In this document: positions 23,539 through 36,912 of the stretch, piece by piece
Layout of the letters: each line of letters starts with the position of its first letter
Position numbering within the stretch: the stretch's first letter is position 1
Assembly: GCF_029227915.1 (NCBI RefSeq)
Contig: NC_079884.1
Location: 28,832,001 to 28,896,000 of the forward strand
Source of the DNA: Hydractinia symbiolongicarpus
Lineage: Eukaryota > Cnidaria > Hydrozoa > Anthoathecata > Hydractiniidae
Direction: 5' to 3'
Length of the DNA: 64,000 bases
The notes under the pieces: generated by a model
The model's database searches: none
Told to the model about the DNA's origin: nothing
What the model saw: only the letters and a program-made list of their open reading frames with translations
Translations under genes and position numbers: made by a program

Positions 23539-25030
23539 TTACTTTTGGACCAATCCTAGCCGTTAGTTCGCGCTGAAGGAATACAGACAGTTTCAAAAAC
23601 TACATTTCATTGACTTTCCATCGGGGCCAATCCGTTTGAGTTACAACGGTTGCGTCACATATTCGCACCAACATGTATTTAGTGATTTTATTCCGATATT
23701 ACTAAGTTGCATTGCTTTTAACAGTGAAACGATTGACTGTGGGATTTGATTGAACTGGTTCTGGAATGTGACCTTATAAATGTGATAAATGAGCCGATTG
23801 GACTCCACGGAATAACATTCTTCTTAATTTGATATGATTGCTTGAATTCAGCGATTACATTAGACTCTGTGGTAGCGCTTTATTTAAAAATTTAGATAAA
23901 TAAATCATTTTTTACTGTGGGACCAATCCTAGCCGTTAGTTCGCGCTGAAGAAATACAGACAGTTTCACAAACCAAATTTCATTGACTTTCTAGCGGCAT
24001 AAATCCGTTTGAGTTACAACGGTTGCGTCACATATTCGTACCAACATGTACTTAGCGATAGTAATCGGATATTACTAGGTTGCACCGCTTTTAACAGTGA
24101 AACGATTGACTGTGGGATTTGATTGAACTGATTCTGGACTGTGACCTTATAAATGTGATAAATGAGCCAATTGGACTCCAAGGAATAACATTCTTCTTAA
24201 TTTGATATGATTGCTTGAATTCAGCGATTACATTAGACTCTGTGGTAGCGCTTTATTTAAAAATTTAGATAAATAAATCATTTTTTACTGTGGGACCAAT
24301 CCTAACCGTTAGTTCGCGCTGAAGAAATACAGACAGTTTCACAAACTAAATTTCATTGACTTTCTAGCGGCATAAATCCGTTTGAGTTACAACGGTTGCG
24401 TCACATATTCGTACCAACATGTACTTAGCGATAGTAATCGGATATTACTAGTTTGCACCGCTTTTAACAGTTAAACGATTGACTGTGGGACTTAATTGAA
24501 CTGATTCTGGACTGTGACCTTATAAATGTGATAAATGAGCCAATTGGACTCCAAGGAATAACATTTTTCCTAATTCGACATGATTGCTGGAATTCAGCGA
24601 GTACACTAGGCCCTGTGGTAGCGCATTATTTAAAAATTTAGATAAATAAATCATTTTTTACTGTGGGACCAATCGTAGCCGTTAGTTCGCGCTGAAGAAA
24701 TACAGACAGTTTCAAAAACTACATTTCAATGACTTTCTAGCGGCATAAATCCGTTTGAGTTACAACGGTTGCGTCACATATTCGTACCAACATGTATTTA
24801 GCGATGGTATTCGGATATTACTAGGTTGCATCACTTTTAACAGTGAAACGTTTGACTGTGGGACTTAATTGAACTGATTTTGGTCTTTGACCTTTTAAAT
24901 GCGATAACTGAGCCAGTTTGACTTCAAGAACTAACATTTTTCTGAATTTGACGTGATTGCTGGAACTCAGCGATTACACTGGGCGCTGTGGTAGCGCTTT
25001 ATTAAAAAATTAAGATAAATAAGTCATTTT
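23539..25030. repeat. 4-monomer repeat, copy 2 (1492 bp)
   Basis: Second copy of 22047-23538. Its first unit begins with the odd ttacttttggacc. The units that follow (24658, 25031 and the start of 25404) match 20555, 20928 and 21301 at offset 4103 (11 monomers), so this block rejoins the HOR order of copy 2. Confidence 0.88.
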
Positions 25031-26895
25031 TTACTGTGGGACCAATCCTAGCCGTTAGTTTGCGTTGAAGAAATAGAGACAGTTTCAAAAACTACATTTC
25101 ATTGATTTTCTAACGGTGTCAATCCGTTTGAGTTACAACAGTTGCGTCACATATTCGTAACAACATGTATTTAGTGATTTTTTTCCGATATTACTAAGTT
25201 GTATCGGTTTTAACAGTGAAGCGATTGACTGTGGGACTTAATTGAACTAACTTTGGACTGTGACCTGATAAGTGTGATAAATGAGACAATTGGACTCCAA
25301 GGAATAACATTCTTCTTAATTTGACATGATTGCTGGAATTCAGCGATTACATTAGGCTCTCTGGTAGCGCTTTATTTAAATATTTAGATAATTAAGACTT
25401 TTCTTACTGTGGGACCAATCCTGGCTGTTAGCACTCGCTGAATAAATAGGATCTGTTCCAAAGACTACATTTCATTGACTTTCTAGCGGCATAAATCCGT
25501 TTGAGTTACAACGGTTGCGTCACATATTCGTACCAACATGTATTTAGCGATGGTATTCGGATATTACTAGGTTGCATCACTTTTAACAGTGAAACGTTTC
25601 ACTGTGGGACTTAATTGAACTGATTTTGGACTTTGACCTTATAAATGTGATAAATGAGGCAGTTTGACTACAAGAACTAACATTCTTCTTAATTTGACAT
25701 GATTGCTGGAACTCAGCGATTACACTGGGCGCCGTGGTAGCGCTTTATTAAAAAGTTAAGATAAATAAGTCATTTTTTACTGTTGGACCAATCCTAGCCG
25801 TTAGTTAGCGCTGAAGAAATTGAGACAGTTTCAAAAACTACATTTCATTGATTTTCTAACGATGTCAATCCGTTTGAGTTACAACGGTTGCGTCACTTAT
25901 TCGTACCAACATGTATTTAGTTATTTTCTTCCGATATTACTAAGTTGTATTGCCTTTAACAGTGCAACGATTGACTGTGGGAATTAATTGATCTGATTCT
26001 GGAATGTGACCTTATAAATGTGATAAATGAACCAATTGGTCTCCAAGGAATAACATTCTTCTTAATTTGACATGATTGCTGGAATTCAGCGATTACATTA
26101 GGCTCTGTGGTAGCGCTTTATTTAAAAATTTAGGTAAATAAGACTTTTCTTACTGTGGGACCAATCCTGGCCGTTAGCACGGGCTGAATAAATAGGATCA
26201 GTTCCAAAGACTGCATTACATTGACGTTCTAGCGGAATAAATCCGTTTGAGTTACAACAGTTGCGTCACATATTCGTACCAACATGTATTTAGCGATAGT
26301 ATTCGGATATTACTAGGTTGCATCGCTTTTAACAGTGAAACGTTTGAATGTGGGACTTAATTGAACTGATTTTGGTCTTTGACCTTATAAATGTGATAAA
26401 TGAGCCAGTTTGACTACAAGAACTAACATTCTTCTTAATTTGACATGATTTCTGGAACTCAGCGATTACACTGGGCGCCGTGGTAGCGCTGTATTTAAAA
26501 ATTTAGATAAATAAATCATTTTTTACTGTGGGACCAATCCTAGCCGTTAGTTCGCGCTGAAGAAATACAGACAGTTTCAAAAACTACATTTCAATGACTT
26601 TCTAACGAATTCAATCCGTTTGAGTTACAACTGTTGCGTCACATATTCGTACCAACATGTATTTCGTGATTTTCTTCCGATATTACTAAGTTGTATTGCT
26701 TTTAACAGTGAAACGATTGACTGTGGGAATTAATTGAACTGATTCTGGACTATGACCTCATAAATGTGATAAATGAGCCAATTGGTCTCCAAGCAATTAC
26801 ATTCTTCTTAATTTGACATGATTGCTGGAATTCAGCGATTACATTAGGCTCTGTGGTAGCGCTTTATTTAAATATTTAGATAAATAAGACTTTTC

Positions 26896-27228
26896 TTACT
26901 GTGGGACTAATCAAAAACTACATTTCATTGACTTTCCATCGGGGCCAATACGTTTGAGTTACAACGGTTGCGTCACATATTCGTACCAACATGTATTTAG
27001 TGATTTTCTTCCGATATTACTAAATTGCATTGCTTTTAACAGTGAAACGATTGACTGTGGGAATTAATTGAACTGATTCTGGACTGTGACCTCATAAATG
27101 TGATAAATGAGCCAATTGGTCTCCAAGCAATTACATTCTTCTTAATTTGACATGGTTGCTGGAATTCAGCGATTACATTAGGCTCTGTGGTAGCGCTTTA
27201 TTAAAAATTAAGATAAATAAGTCATTTT
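26896..27228. repeat. Abnormal monomer, 333 bp: third copy of the 39-bp deletion
   Basis: Same junction as 10467 and 12760 (gtgggactaatcaaaaac, about 26910-26913), but more than 14 kb away and with a different 3' half (X/B-like gacctcataaatg, ggtctccaagcaatt, then an A-like end one base shorter). The shared 5' junction with different 3' parts indicates spread by exchange, not three separate deletions. Confidence 0.88.
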
Positions 27229-27601
27229 TTACTGTGGGAACAATCCTAGGCGTTAGTTCGCGCTGAAGAAATAGAGACAGTTTCAAAAACTACATTTCAT
27301 TGATTTCCTAACGGTGTCAATCCGTTTGAGTTACAACGGTTGCGTCACTTATTCGTACCAACATGTATTTAGTGATTTTATTCCGATATTACTAAGTTGT
27401 ATTGCCTTTAACAGTGAAACAATTGACTGTGGGAATTAATTGATCTGATTTTGGTCTTTGACCTTATAAATGTAATAAATGAGCCAGTTTGACAACAAGA
27501 ACTAACATTCTTCTTAATTTGACATGATTGCTGGAACTCAGCGATTACACTGGGCGCCGTGGTAGCGCTTTATTAAAAAATTAACATAAATAAGTCATTT
27601 T

Positions 27602-28820
27602 TTACTGTGGGAACAATCCTAGGCGTTTGTTCGCACTGAAGAAATAGAGACAGTTTCAAAAACTACATTTCATTGATTTCCTAACGGTGTCAATCCGTTT
27701 GAGTTACAACGGTTGCGTCACTTATTCGTACCAACATGTATTTAGTGATTTTATTCCGATATTGCTAAGTTGTATTGCCTTCAACAGTGAAACGATTGAC
27801 TGTGGGAATTAATTGATCTGATTCTGGAATGTGAACTTATAAATGTGATAAATGAGCCAATTGGTCTCCAAGGAATAACATTCTTCTTACTTTGACATGA
27901 GTGCTGGAATTCAGCGATTACATTAGGCTCTGTGGTAGCGCTTTATTTAAAAATTTAGATAAATTAATCATTTTTTACTGTGGGACCAATCGTAGCCGTT
28001 AGTTCGCGCTGAAGAAATACAGACAGTTTCAAAAACTACATTTCAATGACTTTCTAACGGGTTAAATCCGTTTAAGTTACAACGGTTGGGTCACATATTC
28101 GTACCAACATGTATTTAGTGATTTTCTTCCGATATTACTAAGTTGTATTGCTTTTAACAGTGAAACGATTGACTGTGGGAATTAATTGATCTGATTCTGG
28201 AATGTGACCTTATAAATGTGATAATTGTGCCAATTGGTCTCCAAGGAATAACATTCTTCTTAATTTGACATGAGTGCTGGAATTCAGCGATTACATTAGG
28301 CTCTGTGGTAGCGCTTTATTTAAAATTTTAGATAAATAAGACTTTTCTTACTGTGGGACCAATCCTGGCCGTTAGCACTCGCTGAATAAATATGATCTGT
28401 TCCAAAGACTTCATTGACTTTCTAGCGGCATAAATCCGTTTGAGTTACAACGGTTGCGTCACATATTCGTACCAACATGTATTTAGCGATAGTATTCGGA
28501 TATTACTAGGTTGCATCGCTTTTTACAGTGAAACGTTTGTCTGTGGGATTTAATTGAACTGATTTTGGTCTTTGACCTTATAAATGTGATAAATGAGCCA
28601 GTTTGACTACAAGAACTAACATTCTTCTTAATTTGACATGATTGCTGGAACTCAGCGATTACACTGGGCGCCGTGGTAGCGCTTTATTAAAAATTAAGAT
28701 AAATAAGTCATTTTTTACTGTGGGACCAATCCTAGCCGTTAGTTCGCGCTGAAGAAATAGAGACAGTTTCACAAACTACATTTCATTGATTTTCTAACGG
28801 TGTCAATCCGTGTAAGTTAC
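27602..28820. repeat. 5-monomer repeat (1859-bp period), copy 1
   Basis: Units 27602, 27975, 28348 and the start of 28715 match 29461, 29834, 30207 and 30579. Shared markers: cgttcgcactgaag or cgttagttcgcactgaag, gatattgctaagttg, gtgaacttataaatg, gttaaatccgtttaag with cggttgggtcac, and acatgagtgctgg. Unit 28348 has a private 6-bp deletion. Confidence 0.86.
28348..28714. repeat. Abnormal monomer, 367 bp: 6-bp deletion in A-type
   Basis: Near 28410 the unit reads ccaaagacttcattgac, where its duplicate at 30207 reads ccaaagactacatttc and then attgac. The 6-bp loss is absent from the duplicate, so it arose after the 1859-bp duplication or was later repaired in the other copy. Confidence 0.85.
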
Positions 28821-29460
28821 AACGTTTGCGTCACATATTCGTAACAACATGTATTTAGTGATTTTTTTCCGATATTACTAAGTTGTATCGGATTTAACAG
28901 TGAAGCGATTGACTGTGGGACTTAATTGAACTAACTTTGGACTGTGACCTGATAAATGCAATAAATGAGACAATTGGACTCCAAGGAATAAGATTCTTCT
29001 TAATTTGACATGATTGCTGGAATTCAGCGATTACATTAGGCTCTGTGGTAGCGCTTTATTTAAAAATTTAGATAAATAAGACCTTTCTTACTGTGGGAAC
29101 AATCCTGGCCGTTAGCACGGGCTGAATAAATAGGATCAGTTCCAAAGACTACATTACATTGACTTTCTAGCGGCATAAATCCGTTTGAGTTACAACGGTT
29201 GCGTCACATAATCGCACCAACATATATTTAGCGATAGTATTCGGATATTACTAGGTTGCATCGCTTTTAACAGTGAAACGTTTGAATGTGGGACTTAATT
29301 GAACTGATTTTGTTCTTTGACCTTATAAATGTGATAAATGAGCCAGTTTGACTACAAGAACTAACATTCTTCTTAATTTGACATGATTGCTGGAACTCAG
29401 CGATTACACTGGGCGCCGTGGTAGCGCTTTATTAAAAAATTAACATAAATAAGTCATTTT

Positions 29461-30680
29461 TTACTGTGGGAACAATCCTAGGCGTTAGTTCGCACTGAAG
29501 AAATAGAGACAGTTTCAAAAACTACATTTCATTGATTTCCTAACGGTGTCGATCCGTTTGAGTTACAACGGTTGCGTCACTTATTCGTACCAACATGTAT
29601 TTAGTGATTTTATTCCGATATTGCTAAGTTGTATTGCCTTTAACAGTGAAACGATTGACTGTGGGAATTAATTGATCTGATTCTGGAATGTGAACTTATA
29701 AATGTGATAAATGAGCCAATTGGTCTCCAAGGAATAACATTCTTCTTAATTTGACATGAGTGCTGGAATTCAGCGATTACATTAGGCTCTGTGGTAGCGC
29801 TTTATTTAAAAATTTAGATAAATTAATCATTTTTTACTGTGGGACCAATCGTAGCCGTTAGTTCGCGCTGAAGAAATACAGACAGTTTCAAAAACTACAT
29901 TTCAATGACTTTCTAACGTGTTAAATCCGTTTAAGTTACAACGGTTGGGTCACATATTCGTACCAACATGTATTTAGTGATTTTCTTCCGATATTACTAA
30001 GTTGTATTGCCTTTAACAGTGAAACGATTGACTGTGGGAATTAATTGATCTGATTCTGGAATGTGACCTTATAAATGTGATAAATGAGCCAATTGGTCTC
30101 CAAGGAATAACATTCTTCTTAATTTGGCATGAGTGCTGGAATTCAGCGATTACATTAGGCTCTGTGGTAGCGCTTTATTTAAAATTTTAGATAAATAAGA
30201 CTTTTCTTACTGTGGGACCAATCCTGGCCGTTAGCACTCGCTGAATAAATAGGATCTGTTCCAAAGACTACATTTCATTGACTTTCTAGCGGCATAAATC
30301 CGTTTGAGTTACAACGGTTGCGTCACATATTCGTACCAACATGTATTTAGCGATAGTATTCGGATATTACTAGGTTGCATCGCTTTTAACAGTGAAACGT
30401 TTGACTGTGGGATTTAATTGAACTGATTTTGGTCTTTGACCTTATAAATGTGATAAATGAGCCAGTTTGACTACAAGAACTAACATTCTTCTTAATTTGA
30501 CATGATTGTTGGACCTCAGCGATTACACTGGGCGCCGTGGTAGCGCTTTATTAAAAATTAAGATAAATAAGTCATTTTTTACTGTGGGACCAATCCTAGC
30601 CGTTAGTTCGCGCTGAAGAAATAGAGACAGTTTCACAAACTACATTTCATTAATTTTCTAACGGTGTCAATCCGTTTGAG
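29461..30680. repeat. 5-monomer repeat (1859-bp period), copy 2
   Basis: Second copy of the 27602 block. It keeps the same markers (cttaacgtgt variant at about 29915, gttaaatccgtttaag, cggttgggtcac) and a full-length A unit at 30207. Similarity to copy 1 drops inside 30579, which continues as B-type where 28715 continues as R-type. Confidence 0.86.
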
Positions 30681-32068
30681 TTACAACGGTTGCGTCACTT
30701 ATTCGTACCAACATGTATTTAGTGATTTTGTTCCGATATTACTAAGTTGTATTGCTTTTAACAGTGAAACGATTGACTGTGGGAATTAATTGATATGATT
30801 CTGGAATGTAACCTTATAAATGTGATAAATGAGCCATTTGGTCTCCAAGGAATAACATTCTTCTTACTTTGACATGATTGCTGGAATTCAGCTATTACAT
30901 TAGGCTCTGTGGTAGCGCTTTATTTAAAAATTTAGATAAATAAGACTTTCTTACTGTGGGACCAATCCTAGCCGTTAGTTCGCGCTGAAGAAATGGAGAC
31001 AGTTTCAAAAACTACATTTCATTGATTTTCTAACGGTGTCAATCCGCTTGAGTTACAACGGTTGCGTCACTTATTCGTACCAACATGTATTTAGTGATTT
31101 TCTTCCGATATTACTAAGTTGTATTGCCTTTAACAGTGAAACGATTGACTGTGGGAATTAATTGATCTGATTCTGGAATGTAACCTTATAAATGTGATAA
31201 ATGAGCCAATTGGTCTCCAAGGAATAACATTCTTCTTAATTTGACATGATTGCTGGAATTCAGCTATTACATTAGGCTCTGTGGTAGCGCTTTATTAAAA
31301 AATTTAGATAAATAAGACTTTTCTTACTGTGGGACCAATCCTGGCCGTTAGCACGGGCTGAATAAATAGGATCAGTTCCAAGGACTACATTACATTGACT
31401 TTCTAGCGGCATAAATCCGTTTGAGTTACAACGGTTGCGTCACATATTCGTACCAACATGTATTTAGCGATAGTATTCGGATATTACTAGGTTGCATCGC
31501 TTTTAACAGTGAAACGTTTGACTGTGGGACTTAATTGAACTGATTATGGTCTTTGACCTTATAAATGTGATAAATGAGCCAGTTTGACTACAAGAACTAA
31601 TATTCTTCTGAATTTGACATGATTGCTGGAACTCAGCGATTACACTGGGCGCTGTGGTAGCGCTTTATTAAAAAATTAAGATAATAAGTCATTTTTTACT
31701 GTGGGACAAATCCTAGCCGTTAGTTAGCGTTGAAGAAATAAAGACAGTTTCAAAAACTACATTTCATTGATTTTCTAACGGTGTCAATCCGTTTGAGTTA
31801 CAACGGTTGCGTCACATATTCGTACCAACATGTATTTAGTGATTTTCTTCCGATATTACTAAGTTGTATCGGTTTTAACAGTGAAGCGATTGACTGTGGG
31901 AGTTTATTGAACTAACTTTGGACTGTGACCTGATAAATGTGATAAATGAGACAATTGGACTCCAAGGAATAACATTCTTCTTAATTTGATATGATTGCTG
32001 GAATTCAAAGATTACATTAGGCTCTGTGGTAGCGCTTTATTTAAAAATTTAGATAAATAAATCATTTT

Positions 32069-33187
32069 TTGCTGTGGGACCAATCCTAGCCGTTAGATCG
32101 CGCTGAAGAAATATAGACAGTTTCAAAAACTTCATTTCATTGACTTTCTATCGGGGCCAATCCGTTTGAGTTACAACGGTTGCGTCACATATTCGTACCA
32201 TTATGTATTTAGTGATTTGCTTCCGATATTACTAAGTTGCATTGCTTTTAACAGTGAAACGATTGACTGTGGGATTTAATTGAACTGATTTTGGACTTTG
32301 ACCTTATAAATGTGATAAATGAGCCAATTGGACTCCAAGGTATAACATTCTTCTTAATTTGACATGATTGCTGGAATTCAGCGATTACATTAGGCTCTGT
32401 GGTAGCGCTTTATTTAAAATTTTAGATAAATAAGACTTTTCTTACTGTGGGACCAATCCTGGCCGTTAGCACTCGCTGAATAAATAGGATCTGTTCCAAA
32501 GACAACATTTTATTGACTTTCTAGCGGCATAAATCCGCTTGAGTTACAACGGTTGCGTCACATATTCGTACCAACATGTATTTAGCGATGGTATTCGGAT
32601 ATTACTAGGTTGCATCGCTTTTAACTGTGAAACGTTTGACTGTGGGACTTAATTGAACTGATTTTGGACTTTGACCTTATAAATGTGATAAATGAGCCAG
32701 TTTGACTACAAGAACTAACTTTCTTCTTAATTTGACATGATTGCTGGAAATCAGCAATTACACTGGGCGCCGTGGTAGCGCTTTATTAAAAAATTAAGAT
32801 GAATAAGTCATTTTTTACTGTGGGACCAATCCTAGCCGTTAGTTCGCGTTGAAGAAATAGTGACAGTTTAAAAAACTACATTTCATTGATTTTCTAACGG
32901 TGTCAATCCGTTTGAGTTGCAACGGTTGCGTCACTTATTGGTACCAATATGTATTTAGTGATTTTGTTCCGATATTACTAAGTTGTATTGCCTTTAACAG
33001 AGAAACGATTGACTGTGGGAATTAATTGAACTGATTCTGGAATGTGACCTTATAAATGTGATAATTGAGCCAATTGGACTCCAAGGAATAACATTCTTCT
33101 TAATTTAATAAGATTGCTGGAATTCAGCGATTACATTAGGCTCTGTGGTAGCGCTTTATTTAAAAATTTAGATGAATAAATCATTTT
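32069..33187. repeat. Nested 3-monomer block inside the 15-monomer HOR (first of two)
   Basis: Units 32069, 32442 and 32815 match 34301, 34674 and 35047 at offset 2232 (six monomers minus the 6-bp deletion). Markers: ccattatgtatttag with gatttgcttccg, ggactccaaggtataac, taactgtgaaacg, actttcttcttaatttg and gctggaaatcagcaatt. The same nested pair is present in HOR copy 2 (37658 and 39890), so the 2232-bp event came before the 5589-bp one. Confidence 0.9.
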
Positions 33188-33933
33188 TTACTGTGGGACC
33201 AATCCTAGCCGTTAGTTCGCGTTAAAGAAATAGACACAGTTTCAAAAACTACATTTCATTGATTTTCTAACGGTGTCAATCCGTTTGAGTAACAACGGTT
33301 GCGTCACATATTCGTACCAACATGTATTTAGTGATTTTTTTCCGATATTACTAAGTTGTATCGGTTTTAACAGTGAAGCGATTGACTGTGGAACTTAATT
33401 AAACTAACTTTGGACTGTGACCTGATAAATGTAATAATTGAGCCAATTGGACTCTAAGGAATAACATTCTTCTTAATTTGATATGATTGCTGGAATTCAG
33501 CGATTACATTAGGCTCTGTGGTAGCAATTTATTTAAACATTTAGATAAATAAATCATTTTTTACTGTGGGACCAATCCTAGCCGTTAGTTCGCGCTGAAC
33601 AAATACAGACAGTTTCAAAAACTAAACTTCATTGACTTTCTAGCGGCATAAATCCGTTTGAGTTACAACGGTTGCGTCACATATTCGTACCAACATGTAC
33701 TTAGCGATACTACTCGGATATTACTAGGTTGCACCGCTTTTAACAGTGAAATGATTGACTGTGGGATTTAATTGAATTGATTCTGGACTGTGACCTTATA
33801 AATGTGATAAATGAGCCAATTGGACTCCAAGGAATAACATTCTTCTTAATTCGACATGATTGCTGGAATTCAGCAAGTACACTAGGCCCTGTGGTAGCGC
33901 TTTATTTAAAAATTTAGATAAATAAATCATTTT

Positions 33934-34300
33934 TTACTGTGGGACCAATTCTAGCCGTTAGTTCGCGCTGAAGAAATAGAGACAGTTTCAAGAACTACAT
34001 TTCAATGACTTTCTAACGGGGTCAATCCGTTACAACGGTTGCGTCACATATTCATACCAACATGTATTTAGTGATTTTCTTCCGATATTACTAAGTTGCA
34101 TCGCCTTTAACAGTGAAACGCTTGACTGTGGGACTTAATTGAACTAACTTTGGACTGTGTCCTGATAATTGTGATAAATTAGACAATTGGACTCCAAGGA
34201 ATAAAATTCTTCTTAATTTGATATGATTGCTGGAATTCAACGATTACATCAGGCTCTGTGGTAGCGCTTTATTTAAAAATTTAGATAAATAAATCATTTT
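33934..34300. repeat. Abnormal monomer, 367 bp: 6-bp deletion in the conserved core
   Basis: The usual ccgtttgagttacaacgg is reduced to ccgttacaacgg at about 34028-34033. The same 367-bp unit recurs at 39523 (5589 bp later) and 42500 (2977 bp after that). The unit also carries the linked changes ccaattctagccg, cagtttcaagaac and cgtcacatattcatacc. Confidence 0.9.
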
Positions 34301-35419
34301 TTACTGTGGGACCAATCCTAGCCGTTAGATCGCGCTGAAGAAATAGAGACAGTTTCAAAAACTACATTTCATTAACTTTCTATCGGGGCCAATCCGTTTG
34401 AGTTACAACGGTTGCGTCACATATTCGTACCATTATGTATTTAGTGATTTGCTTCCGATATTACTAAGTTGCATTGCTTTTAACAGTGAAACGATTGACT
34501 GTGGGATTTAATTGAACTGATTTTGGACTTTGACCTTATAAATGTGATAAATGAGCCAATTGGACTCCAAGGTATAACATTCTTCTTAATTTGACATGAT
34601 TGCTGGAATTCAGCGATTACATTAGGCTCTGTGGTAGCGCTTTATTTAAAATTTTAGATAAATAAGACTTTTCTTACTGTGGGACCAATCCTGGCCGTTA
34701 GCACTCGCTGAATAAATAGGATCTGTTCCAAAGACAACATTTCATTGACTTTCTAGCGGCATAAATCCGCTTGAGTTACAACGGTTGCGTCACATATTCG
34801 TACCAACATGTATTTAGCGATGGTATTCGGATATTACTAGGTTGCATCGCTTTTAACTGTGAAACGTTTGACTGTGGGACTTAATTGAACTGATTTTGGA
34901 CTTTGACCTTATAAATGTGATAAATGAGCCAGTTTGAATACAAGAACTAACTTTCTTCTTAATTTGACATGATTGCTGGAAATCAGCAATTACACTGGGC
35001 GCCGTGGTAGCGCTTTATTAAAAAATTAAGATGAATAAGTCATTTTTTACTGTGGGACCAATCCTAGCCGTTAGTTCGCGTTGAAGAAATAGAGACAGTT
35101 TAAAAAACTACATTTCATTGATTTTCTAACGGTGTCAATCCGTTGGAGTTACAACGGTTGCGTCACTTATTGGTACCAACATGTATTTAGTGATTTTGTT
35201 CCGATATTACTAAGTTGTATTGCCTTTAACAGTGAAACGATTGACTGTGGGAATTAATTGATCTGATTCTGGAATGTAACCTTATAAATGTGATAAATGA
35301 GCCAATTGGTCTCCAAGGAATAACATTCTTCTTAATTTGACATGATTGCTGGAATTCAGCTATTACATTAGGCTCTGTGGTAGCGCTTTATTAAAAAATT
35401 TAGATAAATAAGACTTTTC
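34301..35419. repeat. Nested 3-monomer block inside the 15-monomer HOR (second of two)
   Basis: Copy of 32069-33187 with private changes: atagagacagtttcaaaaac for atatagacag, cattaactttc, gtttgaatacaag and ccgttggagttac. These recur at 39890-40740 in HOR copy 2. Confidence 0.9.
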
Positions 35420-36912
35420 TTACTGTGGGACCAATCCTGGCCGTTAGCACGGGCTGAATAAATAGGATCAGTTCCAAGGACTACATTACATTGACTTTCT
35501 AGCGGCATAAATCCGTTTGAGTTACAACGGTTGCGTCACATATTCGTACCAACATGTATTTAGCGATAGTATTCGGATATTACTAGGTTGCATCGCTTGT
35601 AGCAAATGAAACGTTTGACTGTGGGACTTAGTTGAACTGATTTTGGTCTTTGACCTTATAAATGCGATAAATGAGCCTGTTTGACTACAAGAACTAACAT
35701 TCTTCTGAATTTGACATGATTGCCGGAACTCAGCGATTACACTAGGCGCTGTGGTAGCGCTTTATTAAAAAATTAAGATAAATAAGTCATTTTTTACTGT
35801 GGGACCAATCCTAGCCGTTAGTTCGCGCTGAAGAAATAGAGACAGTTTCAAAAACTACATTTCATTGATATTCTAACGGTGTCAATCCGTTTGAGTTACA
35901 ACGGTTGCGTCACACATTCGTAACAACATGTATTTAGTGATTTTTTTCCGATATTACTAAGTTGTATCGGTTTTAACAGTGAAGCGATTGACTGTGGGAC
36001 TTAATTGAACTAACTTTGGACTGTGACCTGATAAATGTGATAAATGAGACAATTGGACTCCAAGGAATAACATTCTTCTTAATTTGATATGATTGCTGGA
36101 ATTCAACGATTACATTAGGCTCTCTGGTAGCGCTTTATTTAAAAATTTAGATAAATAAATCATTTTTTACTGTGGGACCAATCCTAGCCGTTAGTTCGCG
36201 CTGAAGAAATACAGACAGTTTCAAAAACCACATTTCATTGACTTTCTATCGGAGCCAATCCGTTTGAGTTACAACGGTTGCGTCACATATTTGTACCAAC
36301 ATGTACTTAGCGATAGTAATCGGATATTACTAGGTTGCACCGCTTTTAACAGTGAAACGATTGACTGTGGGAATTAATTGAACTGATTCTGGACTGTGAC
36401 CTTATAAATGTGATAAATGAGCCAATTGGACTCCAAGGAATAACATTCTTCTTAATTCGACATGATTGCTGGAATTCAATGAGCACACTAAGCCCTGTGG
36501 TAGCGCTTTATTTAAAAATTTAGATAAATAAATCATTTTTTACTGTGGGACCAATCCTAGCCGTTAGTTCGCGCTGGAGAAATAGAGACAGTTTCAAAAA
36601 CTAGATTTCAATGACTTTCTAACGGTGTCAATCCGTTTGAGTTACAACGGTTGCGTCACTTATTCGTACCAACATGTATTTAGTGATTTTCTTCCGATAT
36701 TACTAAGTTGTATTGCCTTTAACAGTGAAACGATTGACCGTGGGAATTAATTGATCTGATTCTGGAATGTGACCTTATAAATGTGATAAATGAACCAATT
36801 GGTCTCCAAGGAATAACATTCTTCTTAATTTGACATGATTGCTGAAATTCAGCGATTACATTAGGCTCTGTGGTAGCGCTTTATTTAAAAATTTAGATAA
36901 ATAAGATTTTTC

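Larger units (their letters stand above)
14213..25403. repeat. Array domain 3: 13-monomer HOR and re-duplication
   Basis: Monomer starts, copy 1: 14213, 14586, 14959, 15332, 15706, 16079, 16452, 16825, 17198, 17571, 17944, 18317, 18690. Copy 2: 19063, 19436, 19809, 20182, 20555, 20928, 21301, 21674, 22047, 22420, 22793, 23166. Third partial: 23539, 23912, 24285, 24658, 25031. Order by type: R, C, C, D, D, cgtagcc-variant, R, A, C, C, D, D, cgtagcc-variant. The single A unit per copy (16825, 21301, 25404) gives a landmark. Confidence 0.93.
25404..31323. repeat. Array domain 4: mixed A/B monomers with 5-monomer repeat
   Basis: Monomer starts: 25404, 25777, 26150, 26523, 26896, 27229, 27602, 27975, 28348, 28715, 29088, 29461, 29834, 30207, 30579, 30951. 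A-type units (25404, 26150, 28348, 29088, 30207) are mixed with B units, as in domain 1. The unit at 26896 is 333 bp. A 5-monomer repeat with offset 1859 covers about 27480-28820 and 29340-30680. Confidence 0.9.
31324..36912. repeat. 15-monomer HOR, copy 1 (5589 bp)
   Basis: Offset to copy 2 is exactly 5589 bp at many markers: ttagttagcgttgaag with aataaagacag (31696 and 37285), ttttttgctgtggg (32069 and 37658), ccattatgtatttag, agtgacagtttaaaaaac, tttaataagattgc, the 6-bp deletion unit (33934 and 39523), and gtttgaatacaag. Near-identity holds from about 31450 to about 35220. The last four units (35420-36912) have no counterpart in the truncated copy 2. Confidence 0.93.
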
